The notes: a model not told the origin generated them from the letters alone. 64,000 bases of DNA from JBJXHN01 sp046233135 (GCA_046233135.1 JBJXHN010000005.1:124001-188000), one strand, 5' to 3'. Shown: positions 1 to 13,712, numbered from the stretch's first letter. Program-made: numbers and translations.

Positions 1-425
1 AGGACGGCTTCCCGGGCGCGCACCATATGGGGCGCATCAACCGGATCACCGACGATCTTCAGGGCGTAGTAGGCCTTGACGGTCGCCGACATATCGAAGT
101 CGCCTTCGTGAAACAGCGGCCAGCCGCCATGGCTGCCCTGGATACGGCGCAGATAGCGGGCAATGCGCTGTTCCCGCACCTCATCGATCTCGTCCAGGAA
201 GTGGTTCAGCAGGATGTATTCGGCGGGAATGGTCGCATCCGCTTCCAGTTCGAACACCCAGTGGCCATCGGCGTTCTGCCTGCCGCTCAGCCAGCGGGAG
301 GCCTCGGAAATCAGGGTATCGAGAGTACCGCGGTCAATGCCCCTGGTGGCCAGGTCTGGGTTCGTCGATGCCAACACACCGGTTTCCTGCGCTCCGGTGT
401 CCTTGAGATCCGCGGTCGCGTCCAT
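1..425 (-). CDS. shc: Squalene-hopene cyclase, N-terminal part (cut by window edge)
   Basis: Only the first 141 codons are in the window; the gene continues past position 1. The product cyclises squalene to hopene/hopanol, the last core step of hopanoid synthesis, at the inner membrane. The reverse-strand reading gives DGHWVFELEADATIPAEY, then GGWPLFHEGDFDMSATVKAYYALK-like sequence around residues 100-125. This matches the conserved N-terminal repeat of squalene-hopene cyclases (GGW.L...G..D.SATVKAYYALK). The start is ATG at 425; an in-frame TAG lies three codons upstream, so no earlier start is possible. It is the fourth gene of the minus-strand hpn cluster (hpnC, hpnB-hpnD, hpnE, shc), 149 nt after the hpnE stop. 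Confidence 0.9.
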   Translation of the reverse strand, partial: MDATADLKDTGAQETGVLASTNPDLATRGIDRGTLDTLISEASRWLSGRQNADGHWVFELEADATIPAEYILLNHFLDEIDEVREQRIARYLRRIQGSHGGWPLFHEGDFDMSATVKAYYALKIVGDPVDAPHMVRAREAV

Positions 426-574
426 GAAGCAATCCTACGCCTATGATGGGTACCCCCCGGGCGGTGAATACCTTTCGCACCTGCCCAACTGTCGGTCTTT
501 GTGACCAAGACGTTAAGCTAAGTCAAGGCATCCGCTGGTCCAACAATACACAGGACCATGTCGAGAGGACATGG

Positions 575-1882
575 TTATGTTGCACCGCACACAATTTGAG
601 CCGCTTTTTCACCGGATCGCAGGGTGCCTTCGATGGTCACCGGCAGCCCGGTATCCGTCCAGTCCCCGGCGAGGACCAGGTTCGCCCACGGGGTTTTCGG
701 ACCGGCCCGGCGCTTCACCTGGGCCGGAGTCTGAGCGAAGGTCGCCCGCTTTTCCTTGATGACGCGCACCGGGGGCACCTCGGTTTCAGCCGGCAGCCCC
801 AGGGCCAGGGCCACATCGGACCAAATCCGCGCGGCCAGGGTCCCGGTCTCCAGCGCTGCCAGGGCATCGGCGGCGCTGATGGTGACCGACGCCACATCCC
901 CCCGCATGAACAGCCACTCTGCCGTCCCGCCGATCAGACCCAGGGGGCCAGGCAACCAGTCCACCTCGGAACCCGGCAGGTGGTCCAGGCGGAAGTGGGC
1001 GTTGATGATGGTGCGGAAGTCGGCGGGCACCGTCAGCTCGGAGAGCAGCCCCCCCACCCCGGCGGCCGGCAGGGCCAGGATCACCCGGTCTTCCGCAGCG
1101 ACGGCGATCCGCTCCCCATCGCCGAAGACCAGCGCCGTCACCCGCCCGCCAGGGGCATCGCGCTCCACCTCTTTCAGGCGACGGCCGAAGGTGACGGGGC
1201 AATCCCGGGCGGCCAGCCAGGCCAGCGCCGGATCGACAAAGGCCTCCGACAGCCCTTCGCGGGCATGAACGGGGCGGCAGGCGGCGGCCCCCTTGCCGAA
1301 GGTTTCCACCAGCACAGGCCACAGCAGATGGGCAGCAGCCTCGTCCGGGTGGGTGTTCAGCACCCCGAGCGTCAGCGGTTCCCAGAAGCGGTGATACAAA
1401 GGGGTTCCCTTGCGCACCACCCGGCTCATGGTGGCGTCGCGACGGCAGAGAGCCAGCTTCAGGGCTTCAAGGTAGTCGCCAGGACGGGTGTCGGGGATGC
1501 GCGTCGCCGCCCGGAACACCCACCAGGGGATCAGCCCGGCAGAGGGGGCGACGGTCCAGCGGCGGCCGGTGGGGACGTCGAGGAAGGGAAAGCGCGCCGT
1601 TTCCGGCCCGGTCAACGGATTGTCGGCGCCGATCAGGCGCAGATAGTCCATGGCCGCCCGGTTGCCCGACAACAGCAGATGGTTGCCATTGTCGATACGG
1701 CGGTCGAGGTGAGCATCATGGAAGGAGCGGCAGCGGCCGCCGGCATGGGCGGCGCCCTCATAGACCCGGACCCGGCCGCCCAGACGCACCGCATGGACCG
1801 CACTGGACAGGCCGGCGAGACCGGCCCCGACGATATGAACCAGCCCGGTATCCGGCTTGGAACGCCTCTCAGCAGCGGTCAT
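575..1882 (-). CDS. hpnE: Hydroxysqualene dehydroxylase HpnE
   Basis: A 435-residue FAD-dependent amine-oxidase-like enzyme. In the HpnCDE route it reductively removes the hydroxyl group of hydroxysqualene to give squalene. Residues 19-24 (GAGLAG) form the dinucleotide-binding glycine motif, followed by an acidic residue at the end of strand 2 (VRVYEG), and a GGRCRSF segment near residue 50 is typical of the family. The ATG at 1882 shares its A with the upstream stop codon (TAATG), which points to translational coupling to the hpnB-hpnD gene. A longer reading to 1912 would run into that gene, so 1882 is preferred. Neighbours on both sides belong to the same pathway. Confidence 0.92.
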   Translation of the reverse strand: MTAAERRSKPDTGLVHIVGAGLAGLSSAVHAVRLGGRVRVYEGAAHAGGRCRSFHDAHLDRRIDNGNHLLLSGNRAAMDYLRLIGADNPLTGPETARFPFLDVPTGRRWTVAPSAGLIPWWVFRAATRIPDTRPGDYLEALKLALCRRDATMSRVVRKGTPLYHRFWEPLTLGVLNTHPDEAAAHLLWPVLVETFGKGAAACRPVHAREGLSEAFVDPALAWLAARDCPVTFGRRLKEVERDAPGGRVTALVFGDGERIAVAAEDRVILALPAAGVGGLLSELTVPADFRTIINAHFRLDHLPGSEVDWLPGPLGLIGGTAEWLFMRGDVASVTISAADALAALETGTLAARIWSDVALALGLPAETEVPPVRVIKEKRATFAQTPAQVKRRAGPKTPWANLVLAGDWTDTGLPVTIEGTLRSGEKAAQIVCGAT

Positions 1883-3936
1883 TACAGCAGGCCATACCGC
1901 ACGGCGATCCACATCTTGCGGATCCTGGACACCTTCACCGGGCGGTAGAGATCCCCCAGATCATGGCTGTCCAGGTCGTCCAGATAGGCGCGGTAGACCT
2001 CTTTCATCACGATGGCCGGCCGCATGCGCCGCCGGTCGCCCAGGGCCTGCACCCGGTCGGCTTCCCTGAACTCGTGACCGGCCTTGCTGGCCAGTTCCCG
2101 GCGCACGTCGACCACGGCGGGGTGACGCAGCACACGATGCAAAGAGGTCGTGTCGTCCAGACCGTGGGCATGCAGCCGGCTGGCGGGCAGGTACAGGCGA
2201 TCCCGTGCCGCATCTTCGGCGACGTCGCGCACGATATTGGTCAGTTGCAGGGCCAAGCCGGTGTGGTGGGCCACGTCATCGCTGATCGCCGGATCGACCC
2301 CGAACACCCGATTGGACAGCCGTCCGACGGCGCAGGCCACCTGATCGCAATAGAGTTCCAGGGCATCCATATCCTGGATGCGGACCTGGTCGTGGGCGTC
2401 GGTTTCCATGCCGTCCAGAACCGCCAGGAAGTCTTCCCGCCGCAGGCCATAGCGGCGGATCGGTCCTTCCAGGGCGCGGGCGACGGGCAGGCGGGGGGGC
2501 GGAGCGCCGTTGACCTCGAACAGGCCATCGATTTCCGTGCGCCAGCGGGCCAGATCCCGCCGTTTGTCCTCGACGGCGCCGGGATCATCTGCGATGTCGT
2601 CAACGACGCGGCAGAAGGCATAGATGGCGTACATCGCCGTGCGCTTGGGCGGCGGCAACATGCGCATGGCACTATAAAAGGAGCTGCCCGACCGGCGGGT
2701 GATGTCTTCCACATGGGCGGCCAGGTCATCGGCGCGATGCACCTCTTCCGGCGAAGAAGTGATGCCGGTGTCCGGGCCGGAGTAACTGCGGCCTTTCCAT
2801 TCCCCGCCCCGGCCGGCGTAGTGACGGCGGGCGGAATCGATGGTCATCAGAGTATAGAGGAACGCCGACAGCGGCAGCAGCAGACCGGCCCAGCGCGGCC
2901 GGCGATAGAGCACCAGGGTCGGCTGATACAGCCCGGCCATGCCCAGCCAGCCGGCCAGACCCAGCAGTGCGGCCGGCCAGTCCGCCATGGCCGCCCCGCC
3001 TAAGGCGGCAACCGGCGGCATGACATAGAGCAGGGCCATGCCAATGACCGTGCCCAGCAGCATCAGCGGCGAGTGATTGAGCTGCACATAGGCGGTCCGG
3101 GCGACCATGTGCCAGATCTCGTCCAGCCCATGATAGGCCCGCAGGGACCGGGTCCGGCCGGCCAGACCCAGCCAGATCGGCCCCTGTTCCTTCAGCCGCT
3201 GGGCCAGGGCGCAATCGTCGATCAGGGCACCGCGAATGGCCGCGACACCGCCGATGGCATCCAGTGCCTCGCGCCGCACCAGCACGCAGCCGCCGGCGGC
3301 GCCGGCAACGGCACTGGCGGCGTCGTTGACCTTTGGGAAGGGATAAAGCTTCTGGAAAAAGAAGATGAAAGCCGGGATCAGCAGCCGTTCCCAGGCGCTG
3401 ATGCAGCGCAGCTTGACCATCAGCGAACAAAGCACCAGCTGCTCGCCTTCCGATTTCTGCACCAGTCGGCCCAGGTTGCCCGGAGCATGTTCGATATCCG
3501 CGTCGGTCAGCAGCACATAGCGGGCTTCGGGCATGATTTCGGCGGCGGCCTGCAAGCCCTGGTGGACAGCCCACAGCTTGCCCGACCATCCCGGCTCCAG
3601 CGGCTGGCCGGAAACGATATGCAGGCGCTGCGGCCCGTCCGGCACGCCAGCCGCCCCCTTGCGGGCCTGATCGGCGGTACCGTCGGTGCTGTTGTCGTCA
3701 ACGACGAACACCCGGACTTGGCCGGGGTAGCTTTGATTGAGCAAAGAGCGGACCGTGGCGCCGATGGTCGGCGCTTCGTCGCGGGCAGGTACCACCACGG
3801 CGATATCGGGCGCATGCGCCCGGTCCGCCTGAGCAGAATCCAGACGCTGGTCACACCGCCAGAAGCCACGCCGGGTCAGAATCACGCCCCCCCAGATCAC
3901 CAGGGACAGCAAGGACAGCCAGGCAAGCAGGCTCAT
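1882..3936 (-). CDS. hpnD: HpnB-HpnD fusion: hopanoid-associated glycosyltransferase + presqualene diphosphate synthase
   Basis: One uninterrupted frame of 684 residues carries two normally separate hopanoid proteins. Residues 1-380 are an HpnB-type GT2 glycosyltransferase: N-terminal membrane segment (MSLLAWLSLLSLVIWGGVIL), VVVPARDE near 47-54, DAD at 145-147, and hydrophobic segments near 310-375. Residues about 395-684 are HpnD, which condenses farnesyl diphosphate to presqualene diphosphate. It has AFCRVVDDIADD as the first Asp-rich motif and NIVRDVAEDAARDRLYLP as the second. The start chosen is ATG 3936, preceded by GAGGAT and followed by the membrane segment; a longer frame to 4092 would overlap hpnC. 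hpnC ends 25 nt upstream and hpnE overlaps by one base. Both halves keep their key motifs, so both may be active. A sequencing error that removed a stop cannot be excluded by reading alone. Confidence 0.9.
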   Translation of the reverse strand: MSLLAWLSLLSLVIWGGVILTRRGFWRCDQRLDSAQADRAHAPDIAVVVPARDEAPTIGATVRSLLNQSYPGQVRVFVVDDNSTDGTADQARKGAAGVPDGPQRLHIVSGQPLEPGWSGKLWAVHQGLQAAAEIMPEARYVLLTDADIEHAPGNLGRLVQKSEGEQLVLCSLMVKLRCISAWERLLIPAFIFFFQKLYPFPKVNDAASAVAGAAGGCVLVRREALDAIGGVAAIRGALIDDCALAQRLKEQGPIWLGLAGRTRSLRAYHGLDEIWHMVARTAYVQLNHSPLMLLGTVIGMALLYVMPPVAALGGAAMADWPAALLGLAGWLGMAGLYQPTLVLYRRPRWAGLLLPLSAFLYTLMTIDSARRHYAGRGGEWKGRSYSGPDTGITSSPEEVHRADDLAAHVEDITRRSGSSFYSAMRMLPPPKRTAMYAIYAFCRVVDDIADDPGAVEDKRRDLARWRTEIDGLFEVNGAPPPRLPVARALEGPIRRYGLRREDFLAVLDGMETDAHDQVRIQDMDALELYCDQVACAVGRLSNRVFGVDPAISDDVAHHTGLALQLTNIVRDVAEDAARDRLYLPASRLHAHGLDDTTSLHRVLRHPAVVDVRRELASKAGHEFREADRVQALGDRRRMRPAIVMKEVYRAYLDDLDSHDLGDLYRPVKVSRIRKMWIAVRYGLL

Positions 3937-3961
3937 CGGCAGATCCTCATGGCTGCGGGCC

Positions 3962-4987
3962 TCATTTGTCGGTGCCGCCCGCCTGGCGGGTCTCGGTACC
4001 GCCTGCCGAGCCGGCTGGGCGGCCGTGATCGGCGGACACCCCCCCGTTCCTCTCGCCGGCCGGCTCCTGACCCAGCGCGACGGCGGAGCCACGGCGATGG
4101 AACAGGCCGCGCCACACCCCCTTCAGGGCGCAGACCGCCAAGGCCCCCTTGCCCAGCTTGACCCGCCGCGCCAGCGGATCCTGCCGCGACAGGCGGGCGG
4201 TCAGGGCCAGGGCAATTTCCAGGATCACGGCGGCTTCCAGGGCCAGCCGGCGGTCCTTGATCGCCCAGGGCAGGGTCTGGGCGTCGTCCAGCAGGCGGCG
4301 GGTGCCGTCCAGGCAGCGATTGATGACCCGCCGCAGGGCCGGCGTGCAGACGGCCTTGTCCAGGTCGGCCACAGTGGCGCCTTCGGCACGCAGCCAGGCG
4401 TCGGGCAGATAGACCCGGTTCAGGGTGCGGTAATCGTCCTGGCAGTCCTGAAGGTGGTTGATGACCTGAAGGGCATTGCACAGAGCGTCCGAGGCGGCGT
4501 ATCCGGCGCGACTGCCTCCGTGCAGGTCGATCAGATAGCGCCCCACCGGCGAGGCGGAGCGCAGGCAATAGTCGATCAGGTCCTGCCAGTCGGCGGTGCG
4601 ATTCTTGATGGAATCCTGCTTGAAGGCACTGATCAGTTCAACGCCATGGACCGTTGGCACCGACGTGGCCAGCATGCTGTCGCGCAAGGCGCGCCCCTTG
4701 CCGTAGCCCGCTGCATCGGCGGCCCTGGGCTCGGTGCGGCCGGTCAGGGCATCTTCGAACCCCTGCAGCCGGTCGAGCTTGTCTGCCGGGGCCAGATCCG
4801 GACTGTCGGCCACGTCGTCGATGGCGCGCGCAAAGGCATAGAAGGTGGCCACATGAGGCCGCAGCCGGGCCGGCAGCAGAACCGAGCCGACGGGAAAATT
4901 CTCCGTGCCCGCATGCTTGCCCGACGGCGCTTCGGCAACCGAGGCAGTCGGGGCGGAGGAGACGGCAGAGGGGGACATACCGGACAT
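3962..4987 (-). CDS. hpnC: Hydroxysqualene synthase HpnC
   Basis: A 341-residue squalene/phytoene-synthase-fold enzyme that converts presqualene diphosphate to hydroxysqualene, working with HpnD and HpnE. The first Asp-rich motif is ATFYAFARAIDDVADSPD near residues 48-65 and the second is HLQDCQDDYRTLNRVYLP near 180-200. The C-terminal 40 or so residues (rich in G, E, R, K) extend beyond the usual end of the family and look disordered. ATG 4987 is taken as the start; ATG 4978, three codons in, is equally possible because neither has a clear Shine-Dalgarno sequence. It is the first gene of the minus-strand hopanoid cluster. Confidence 0.92.
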   Translation of the reverse strand: MSGMSPSAVSSAPTASVAEAPSGKHAGTENFPVGSVLLPARLRPHVATFYAFARAIDDVADSPDLAPADKLDRLQGFEDALTGRTEPRAADAAGYGKGRALRDSMLATSVPTVHGVELISAFKQDSIKNRTADWQDLIDYCLRSASPVGRYLIDLHGGSRAGYAASDALCNALQVINHLQDCQDDYRTLNRVYLPDAWLRAEGATVADLDKAVCTPALRRVINRCLDGTRRLLDDAQTLPWAIKDRRLALEAAVILEIALALTARLSRQDPLARRVKLGKGALAVCALKGVWRGLFHRRGSAVALGQEPAGERNGGVSADHGRPAGSAGGTETRQAGGTDK

Positions 4988-5104
4988 GGGATCGCTTCAG
5001 TGCGTGAAGACCACGAGGGCCGGGGCAAGGGCGGAACCGGCCGTGTCGGACACGCGCGGCCGAACCTGGGGGCTGTGTAGCAGATGCGCCGCCCTACGGC
5101 CAGT

Positions 5105-5182
5105 CGCCTTGGGCGACAGTTAGGAGAATACGCCTTGGGCGACAGGTGGGAGAATACGCCCTGGGGGACAGGTGGGAGAATG
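5105..5182. repeat. Three tandem copies of a 26-bp repeat
   Basis: Three head-to-tail 26-bp units lie at 5105-5130, 5131-5156 and 5157-5182. Units 1 and 2 differ at two positions and unit 3 is slightly more diverged. Each unit starts with CGCCTTGGGCG or a close variant, which can fold into a short hairpin; in unit 1 the stem extends to GTCGCC/GGCGAC. The array begins just after the stop codon of the diguanylate cyclase gene (5185, minus strand) and lies upstream of hpnC. It may affect the 3' end of the former or expression of the latter. Confidence 0.85.
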
Positions 5183-5184
5183 GA

Positions 5185-7119
5185 TCAGGAAGAGCGCGCC
5201 ACCTGATTGCGTCCTTTCTCCTTGGCCGCATGCATGGCCACATCGGCCCGGTTGAGGATATCGGGCAGGCTGGAATCCTCGGGCCGGGCTTCAGCCACTC
5301 CGATGCTGACCGTATAGGCCACGTGCCGGCCGTCACTGAGCACCAGCGGCTGGGCGGCGATACTGGCGCGCAGCCGCTCTGCGACGTGGGTGGCTCCGGC
5401 GATGGGGGTTTCGGGCAGCACCAGCACGAATTCCTCGCCACCGTAGCGGCCGATGGCGTCGGATGTGCGCATCAGCTCGTTGCAGCGGCGCACCACATTG
5501 CACAGAACCTCGTCGCCAGCGGCATGGCCGTGGACATCGTTGATGTCCCGGAAGCGGTCGGCATCGATCATCAGCACCGAAAGCGTCCGGCCATAGCGGC
5601 GGAACCGTTCGAACTCGATCTCCGCCAGCTCCAGCAGGGCGCGGCGGTTCAGGCATTCCGTCAGTCCATCGATGGCTGCCAGCTCGCGCAGGCGGTCTTC
5701 CACCCGGCGCCGCTCGGAAATATCAAGGATGATCAGCAAGCGGGCTGCCGCACCTTCCCACTGCATGGACCGGCTGGTCACCTGCACTGGCACCAGGCTG
5801 CCGTCGGGCCGCTCCATGGTCGCGGTGACGGAGCGGCTGTCCTGCGCCCGCAGCCGGGCGGCCACCGTCGGATAGGATTCCTCGGGGAACAGCTGACGCA
5901 GGGGCTGGCCCACCACGCTGTCCCGCGAGCGTCCCGTCAGTGCCAGGGACGCCGCATTGGCCTTCTGCACCACGGTCTCATGCACCACCAGCATGCCTTC
6001 GAAGGCCCCGTTGAAGGCAGCCGCGAAGCGGTCTTCGCTGCTGTGGATCGCGTGATGGAGGCCTTCGACCGTGCGCAGCTGGTGATGGATCACCGCGACC
6101 AGGGCGCCGAGGGTGACGATCACCACCAGCAGGCTGGCCAGCAGGGCCAGCAGGCCCTTGCTGTCGGGCAGGCCGCCGTCAACGGCCGTTCCGACTGTCA
6201 CCACCAGCGGCAGATCGGTCAGGGCGCGGTGGGCCACGTGGCGAGCCACGCCGTCGGTGGTGGTCGGCGCCTGACTGGTGCCCACCGGGGCGGACGGCAG
6301 GATGGTGCGGAACAGAGGACCGTTAGCAAAGGACCGGCCCTCCAGCCCCGATCCCGCCGGCAGGCGCATCAGCATCAGCCCGTCGGAGCGCAGCAGGGAA
6401 AAGGTGCCTTCTTCCCCCAATCCGGCAGCGAGTTGCAGGCCGCGAAAGGGCGCGGAATCCACGGTGGCCACCACCCAGGCGGCCGGATCGTCGGTCCAGG
6501 CGTCGGAGGGCTGAGGCGTGGGAATGACAAAGGCCAATTGCGGGCGCCCCTGTGCCGGAATGGCCAGGGCCGGCAGGGGCGACGGGCCATCCCCAAGCCC
6601 ATGCGAGGCCTCGGCAAAAGCCACGGCCAGACTGCCGGGATGGCTGTCCAGGGGCGTGGTGCCTGTGGGGAAAACCGGGGTCGAGCTGCTCAGGACCGCG
6701 CCCTCGGCATTCAGCACGATCAAACCGGCCACCGGCGGCATCTGTCCGGCGAGGCTGCGCAGGGACTGGGGCGAGGCCCGCCCCGCTGCCGCCAGGACAC
6801 CGGCCCGCTCCAGCAGAGGCGTCAGGTTGCGCACCGTCCCCCGGGTCATCTCGGACAGGGCCAGGGCGATGGTGCCGACGTGGTTCAGGGTATCGGCCCG
6901 CCTGGTTTCCTGCTCCCGCTCCACCAGCATCACGCCACCGCCGATCACCACGATCGCGGCCAGCAGGGCCAGGGCGATGACCGCCAGACGAAAGCGCCCC
7001 GGCGTATAGAGACGGCTGGGAGTGGCATGAGTCCCCTGGCCGGAATGCGATCCGGTTTCCGGGGGAGAAACCGGTTTGTCCGGACCGGCCTGATTCTGCG
7101 TTTCCGCTGTGTAATTCAT
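5185..7119 (-). CDS. Membrane-anchored PAS-GGDEF diguanylate cyclase
   Basis: A 644-residue protein that should make cyclic di-GMP from two GTP. Order: a Pro/Gly-rich cytoplasmic tail (1-42); a membrane helix (about 43-66); a periplasmic sensor region (67-300) beginning with an EREQETRR segment; a second membrane helix (LLALLASLLVVIVTLGALVAV, about 310-335); a PAS domain (about 350-465); and a GGDEF domain at the C terminus. The active-site loop reads GGEEF near residue 560, an active variant. RTSD lies five residues before it, matching the RxxD inhibitory I-site, so product feedback is likely. There is no EAL domain. It is divergent from the large histidine kinase gene across 163 nt. A TATAAT sequence sits only 3 nt before the chosen ATG, so the true start could be further in. 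Confidence 0.93.
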   Translation of the reverse strand: MNYTAETQNQAGPDKPVSPPETGSHSGQGTHATPSRLYTPGRFRLAVIALALLAAIVVIGGGVMLVEREQETRRADTLNHVGTIALALSEMTRGTVRNLTPLLERAGVLAAAGRASPQSLRSLAGQMPPVAGLIVLNAEGAVLSSSTPVFPTGTTPLDSHPGSLAVAFAEASHGLGDGPSPLPALAIPAQGRPQLAFVIPTPQPSDAWTDDPAAWVVATVDSAPFRGLQLAAGLGEEGTFSLLRSDGLMLMRLPAGSGLEGRSFANGPLFRTILPSAPVGTSQAPTTTDGVARHVAHRALTDLPLVVTVGTAVDGGLPDSKGLLALLASLLVVIVTLGALVAVIHHQLRTVEGLHHAIHSSEDRFAAAFNGAFEGMLVVHETVVQKANAASLALTGRSRDSVVGQPLRQLFPEESYPTVAARLRAQDSRSVTATMERPDGSLVPVQVTSRSMQWEGAAARLLIILDISERRRVEDRLRELAAIDGLTECLNRRALLELAEIEFERFRRYGRTLSVLMIDADRFRDINDVHGHAAGDEVLCNVVRRCNELMRTSDAIGRYGGEEFVLVLPETPIAGATHVAERLRASIAAQPLVLSDGRHVAYTVSIGVAEARPEDSSLPDILNRADVAMHAAKEKGRNQVARSS

Positions 7120-7282
7120 TGCATTATACTTTTCAGCGGCTGCGGGCTTGCTGCGAACTGTCGCCCCCTATCCGGACCGGATCGCTGGAAAAATGCAACC
7201 CCAAAAGCGTGCGCTCGGGGTCCCGTGGCTCGGGAAAGAACAAAGGCAAGCGCATTACGGTGTGGGATGAGGATACGGTTGG

Positions 7283-11935
<4,653 letters not shown>

Positions 11936-12043
11936 TAGATCCCGTACACCTGATACATCCGGTACAAGCGACGGCCCGATCCAGAATCATAAGACAAGCA
12001 TCAGGTGACATGAAAACCGATTTCCACTTTTCCGCCTGCTGCT

Positions 12044-13087
12044 CTATCGCACCGGGTTGGCGTTTTCCAGATGCACCTCGGTGATCGCGGCGAGCACTTC
12101 GTCGCTCAGCACGGTATCTGCCGCAGCCAAGTTCTCGGCCAGATGGGCCTGGGAATTGGCCCCCATCAGCGCACTGGTGACAAACGGGCGGGTGATGACG
12201 AAGCCCAGCGCCAGGGCCGGCAGGGACAGGCCGAAGCGGTCCGCCACCGCCAGATAGCGGCGGGTATGCTCTTCCACCCGATCCCCAAGGAAGCGGCCGT
12301 AGCGTTCTGGGAACAGGGTCAGCCGGGCGTTTTCCGGCAGCACGCCGCCCAGGTACTTGCCGGTCAGCACCCCCTGCCCCAGCGGCGAATAGGCCACCAG
12401 GCCGACCTGCTCGCGCATCGACACTTCGGCATGGCCGATCTCGAAGGTGCGGTTCAGCAGGTGATAGGGGTTCTGGATCACCGACGGCGGGGTCAGGCCG
12501 GCGGCCTCGCAGGCCGCAACGATACGGGTCAGACCCCAGGGGGTTTCGTTGGACACGCCCCAGGCGCGGATCTTGCCAGCTTTCACCAGCCCGTCCATCA
12601 CCGCAGCGGTTTCCGCCAGCGGCGTGCCTCCGTCGTCCTCGGGATCGTGCTCATAGTCCAGGCGGCCGAAGGTGTTGGTCTTCCGGTCCGGCCAATGGGT
12701 GTAATACAGGTCCACGTAATCGGTTTGCAGCCGGCGCAGACTGTCTTCCAGGGCCTGGGTGATATTGGCGCTGTCCAGCCGGGCGTTGCCGTCGCGCAGA
12801 TGGCGCATCACCGTGCGACCGGCCACCTTGGTGGCCATGATCACCCGGTCGCGGGTCTTGCGGGCGGCGAACCAGCGGCCGATGATGGCCTCGGTTTCGC
12901 CCTGGGTCTCAGGACGCGGCGGGATGGGGTACATCTCGGCGGCATCGAAGAAATCCACGTTATGATCCAGCGCGGTATCCATCAGGCCGAAAGCCTCGTT
13001 CTGGGGCACCTGCTGGCCATAGGTCATGGTGCCGAGGGACAGGGCGCTGACGGACAGGCCCGACCGGCCGAGGGGACGTTTTTGCAT
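12044..13087 (-). CDS. tas: Aldo-keto reductase, Tas-like
   Basis: A 347-residue NADP(H)-dependent aldo/keto reductase of the (beta/alpha)8 fold. It begins QKRPLGRSGLSVSALSLGTM, and the motif AAEMYPIPPRPETQGETE near residues 50-68 is characteristic of the E. coli Tas branch. The catalytic set is visible: an Asp in FFDAAEMYP, Tyr in AEMYP, Lys in MATKV and His in YYTHWPDR. The physiological substrate is unknown. The start ATG at 13087 sits in the palindrome GCATGC; its complement is an ATG for the divergent DUF123 gene. A longer reading to 13216 would extend into that gene and lacks family similarity. Confidence 0.9.
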   Translation of the reverse strand: MQKRPLGRSGLSVSALSLGTMTYGQQVPQNEAFGLMDTALDHNVDFFDAAEMYPIPPRPETQGETEAIIGRWFAARKTRDRVIMATKVAGRTVMRHLRDGNARLDSANITQALEDSLRRLQTDYVDLYYTHWPDRKTNTFGRLDYEHDPEDDGGTPLAETAAVMDGLVKAGKIRAWGVSNETPWGLTRIVAACEAAGLTPPSVIQNPYHLLNRTFEIGHAEVSMREQVGLVAYSPLGQGVLTGKYLGGVLPENARLTLFPERYGRFLGDRVEEHTRRYLAVADRFGLSLPALALGFVITRPFVTSALMGANSQAHLAENLAAADTVLSDEVLAAITEVHLENANPVR

Positions 13088-13142
13088 GCGTAAGGTTCCG
13101 ATTGATGGCGACCCCGGGGGATCAGGGTCGAGTGTGGACACT

Positions 13143-13712
13143 ATGCCGCCATATGGGGGGCGCCGTCGCCTCGCGGTACCCCGGGCCGTGCGCTCCAGCG
13201 CCCTGTGGACCGGCAACCCCGAGACCCTGCCCGCCCTGCCCGGGGCCTATGTGCTGCTCATCGGTCTCGAAAGCTCCGTCCCCGCGCCCCCGTGCCTGGG
13301 CGGATTTCTGCTGCCGCCGGGCCTGTACGCCTATGCCGGCAGTGCTTATGGCCCGGGCGGCCTGCGCGCCCGGGTGGGACGGCACATCCGGCGGGACAAA
13401 ACGAAGCGCTGGCATGTGGATGCCCTGACCTCGACCGGCGCCTGGGTCTGGGCGCGGGTCTGGAGCGTCCATCCGGACAGCCTGCCCGCTTCCGACGCTG
13501 CCTCCCCACTGCTTATCCCGAATGAATGCACCCTGGCCCGGGACCTCGCCGCCTTTCCGGGAGCGGCCATCCCCGTCCCCGGCTTCGGTGCCAGCGATTG
13601 CCCGGGCTGCGCGGCGCATCTGATTGCCCTGAAGGGACCACGCGGACCCCTGGGCAGCGCCCTGGCTGCCGATCCCTGGGGCCGGCCGGCGAAACCGGGG
13701 GACCTGCCATGA
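13143..13712 (+). CDS. DUF123 / GIY-YIG-type nuclease-like protein
   Basis: About 189 residues. The conserved DUF123 pattern is complete: GAYVLLIGLESS, then LPPGLYAYAGSAYGPGGLRA, RVGRHIRRDKTKRWHVD, a NECTLARDL segment and VPGFGASDCPGCAAHLIAL. This family is related to GIY-YIG endonucleases and is sometimes fused to endonuclease III, but its biological substrate is not established. Start choice is uncertain: ATG 13143, GTG 13134 and ATG 13086 are all in frame. The last overlaps the divergent aldo-keto reductase start codon, so a downstream start is preferred. The stop overlaps the next gene's start (ATGA at 13709), suggesting co-translation. Confidence 0.85.
   Translation: MPPYGGRRRLAVPRAVRSSALWTGNPETLPALPGAYVLLIGLESSVPAPPCLGGFLLPPGLYAYAGSAYGPGGLRARVGRHIRRDKTKRWHVDALTSTGAWVWARVWSVHPDSLPASDAASPLLIPNECTLARDLAAFPGAAIPVPGFGASDCPGCAAHLIALKGPRGPLGSALAADPWGRPAKPGDLP

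Noticed and set aside
443..1948. Long plus-strand frame over hpnE
   Set aside because: Arg/Gly/Pro/His-rich shadow of hpnE in another frame; no domain, and hpnE is certain.
5105..5182. 26-bp repeats as a CRISPR array
   Set aside because: The units are directly adjacent with no spacers, and no cas genes are present.
7123..7128. TATAAT as a promoter of the diguanylate cyclase gene
   Set aside because: It lies 3 nt before the ATG, so transcripts would start after the start codon, and no -35 element is spaced correctly; useful only as a hint that translation may start further in.
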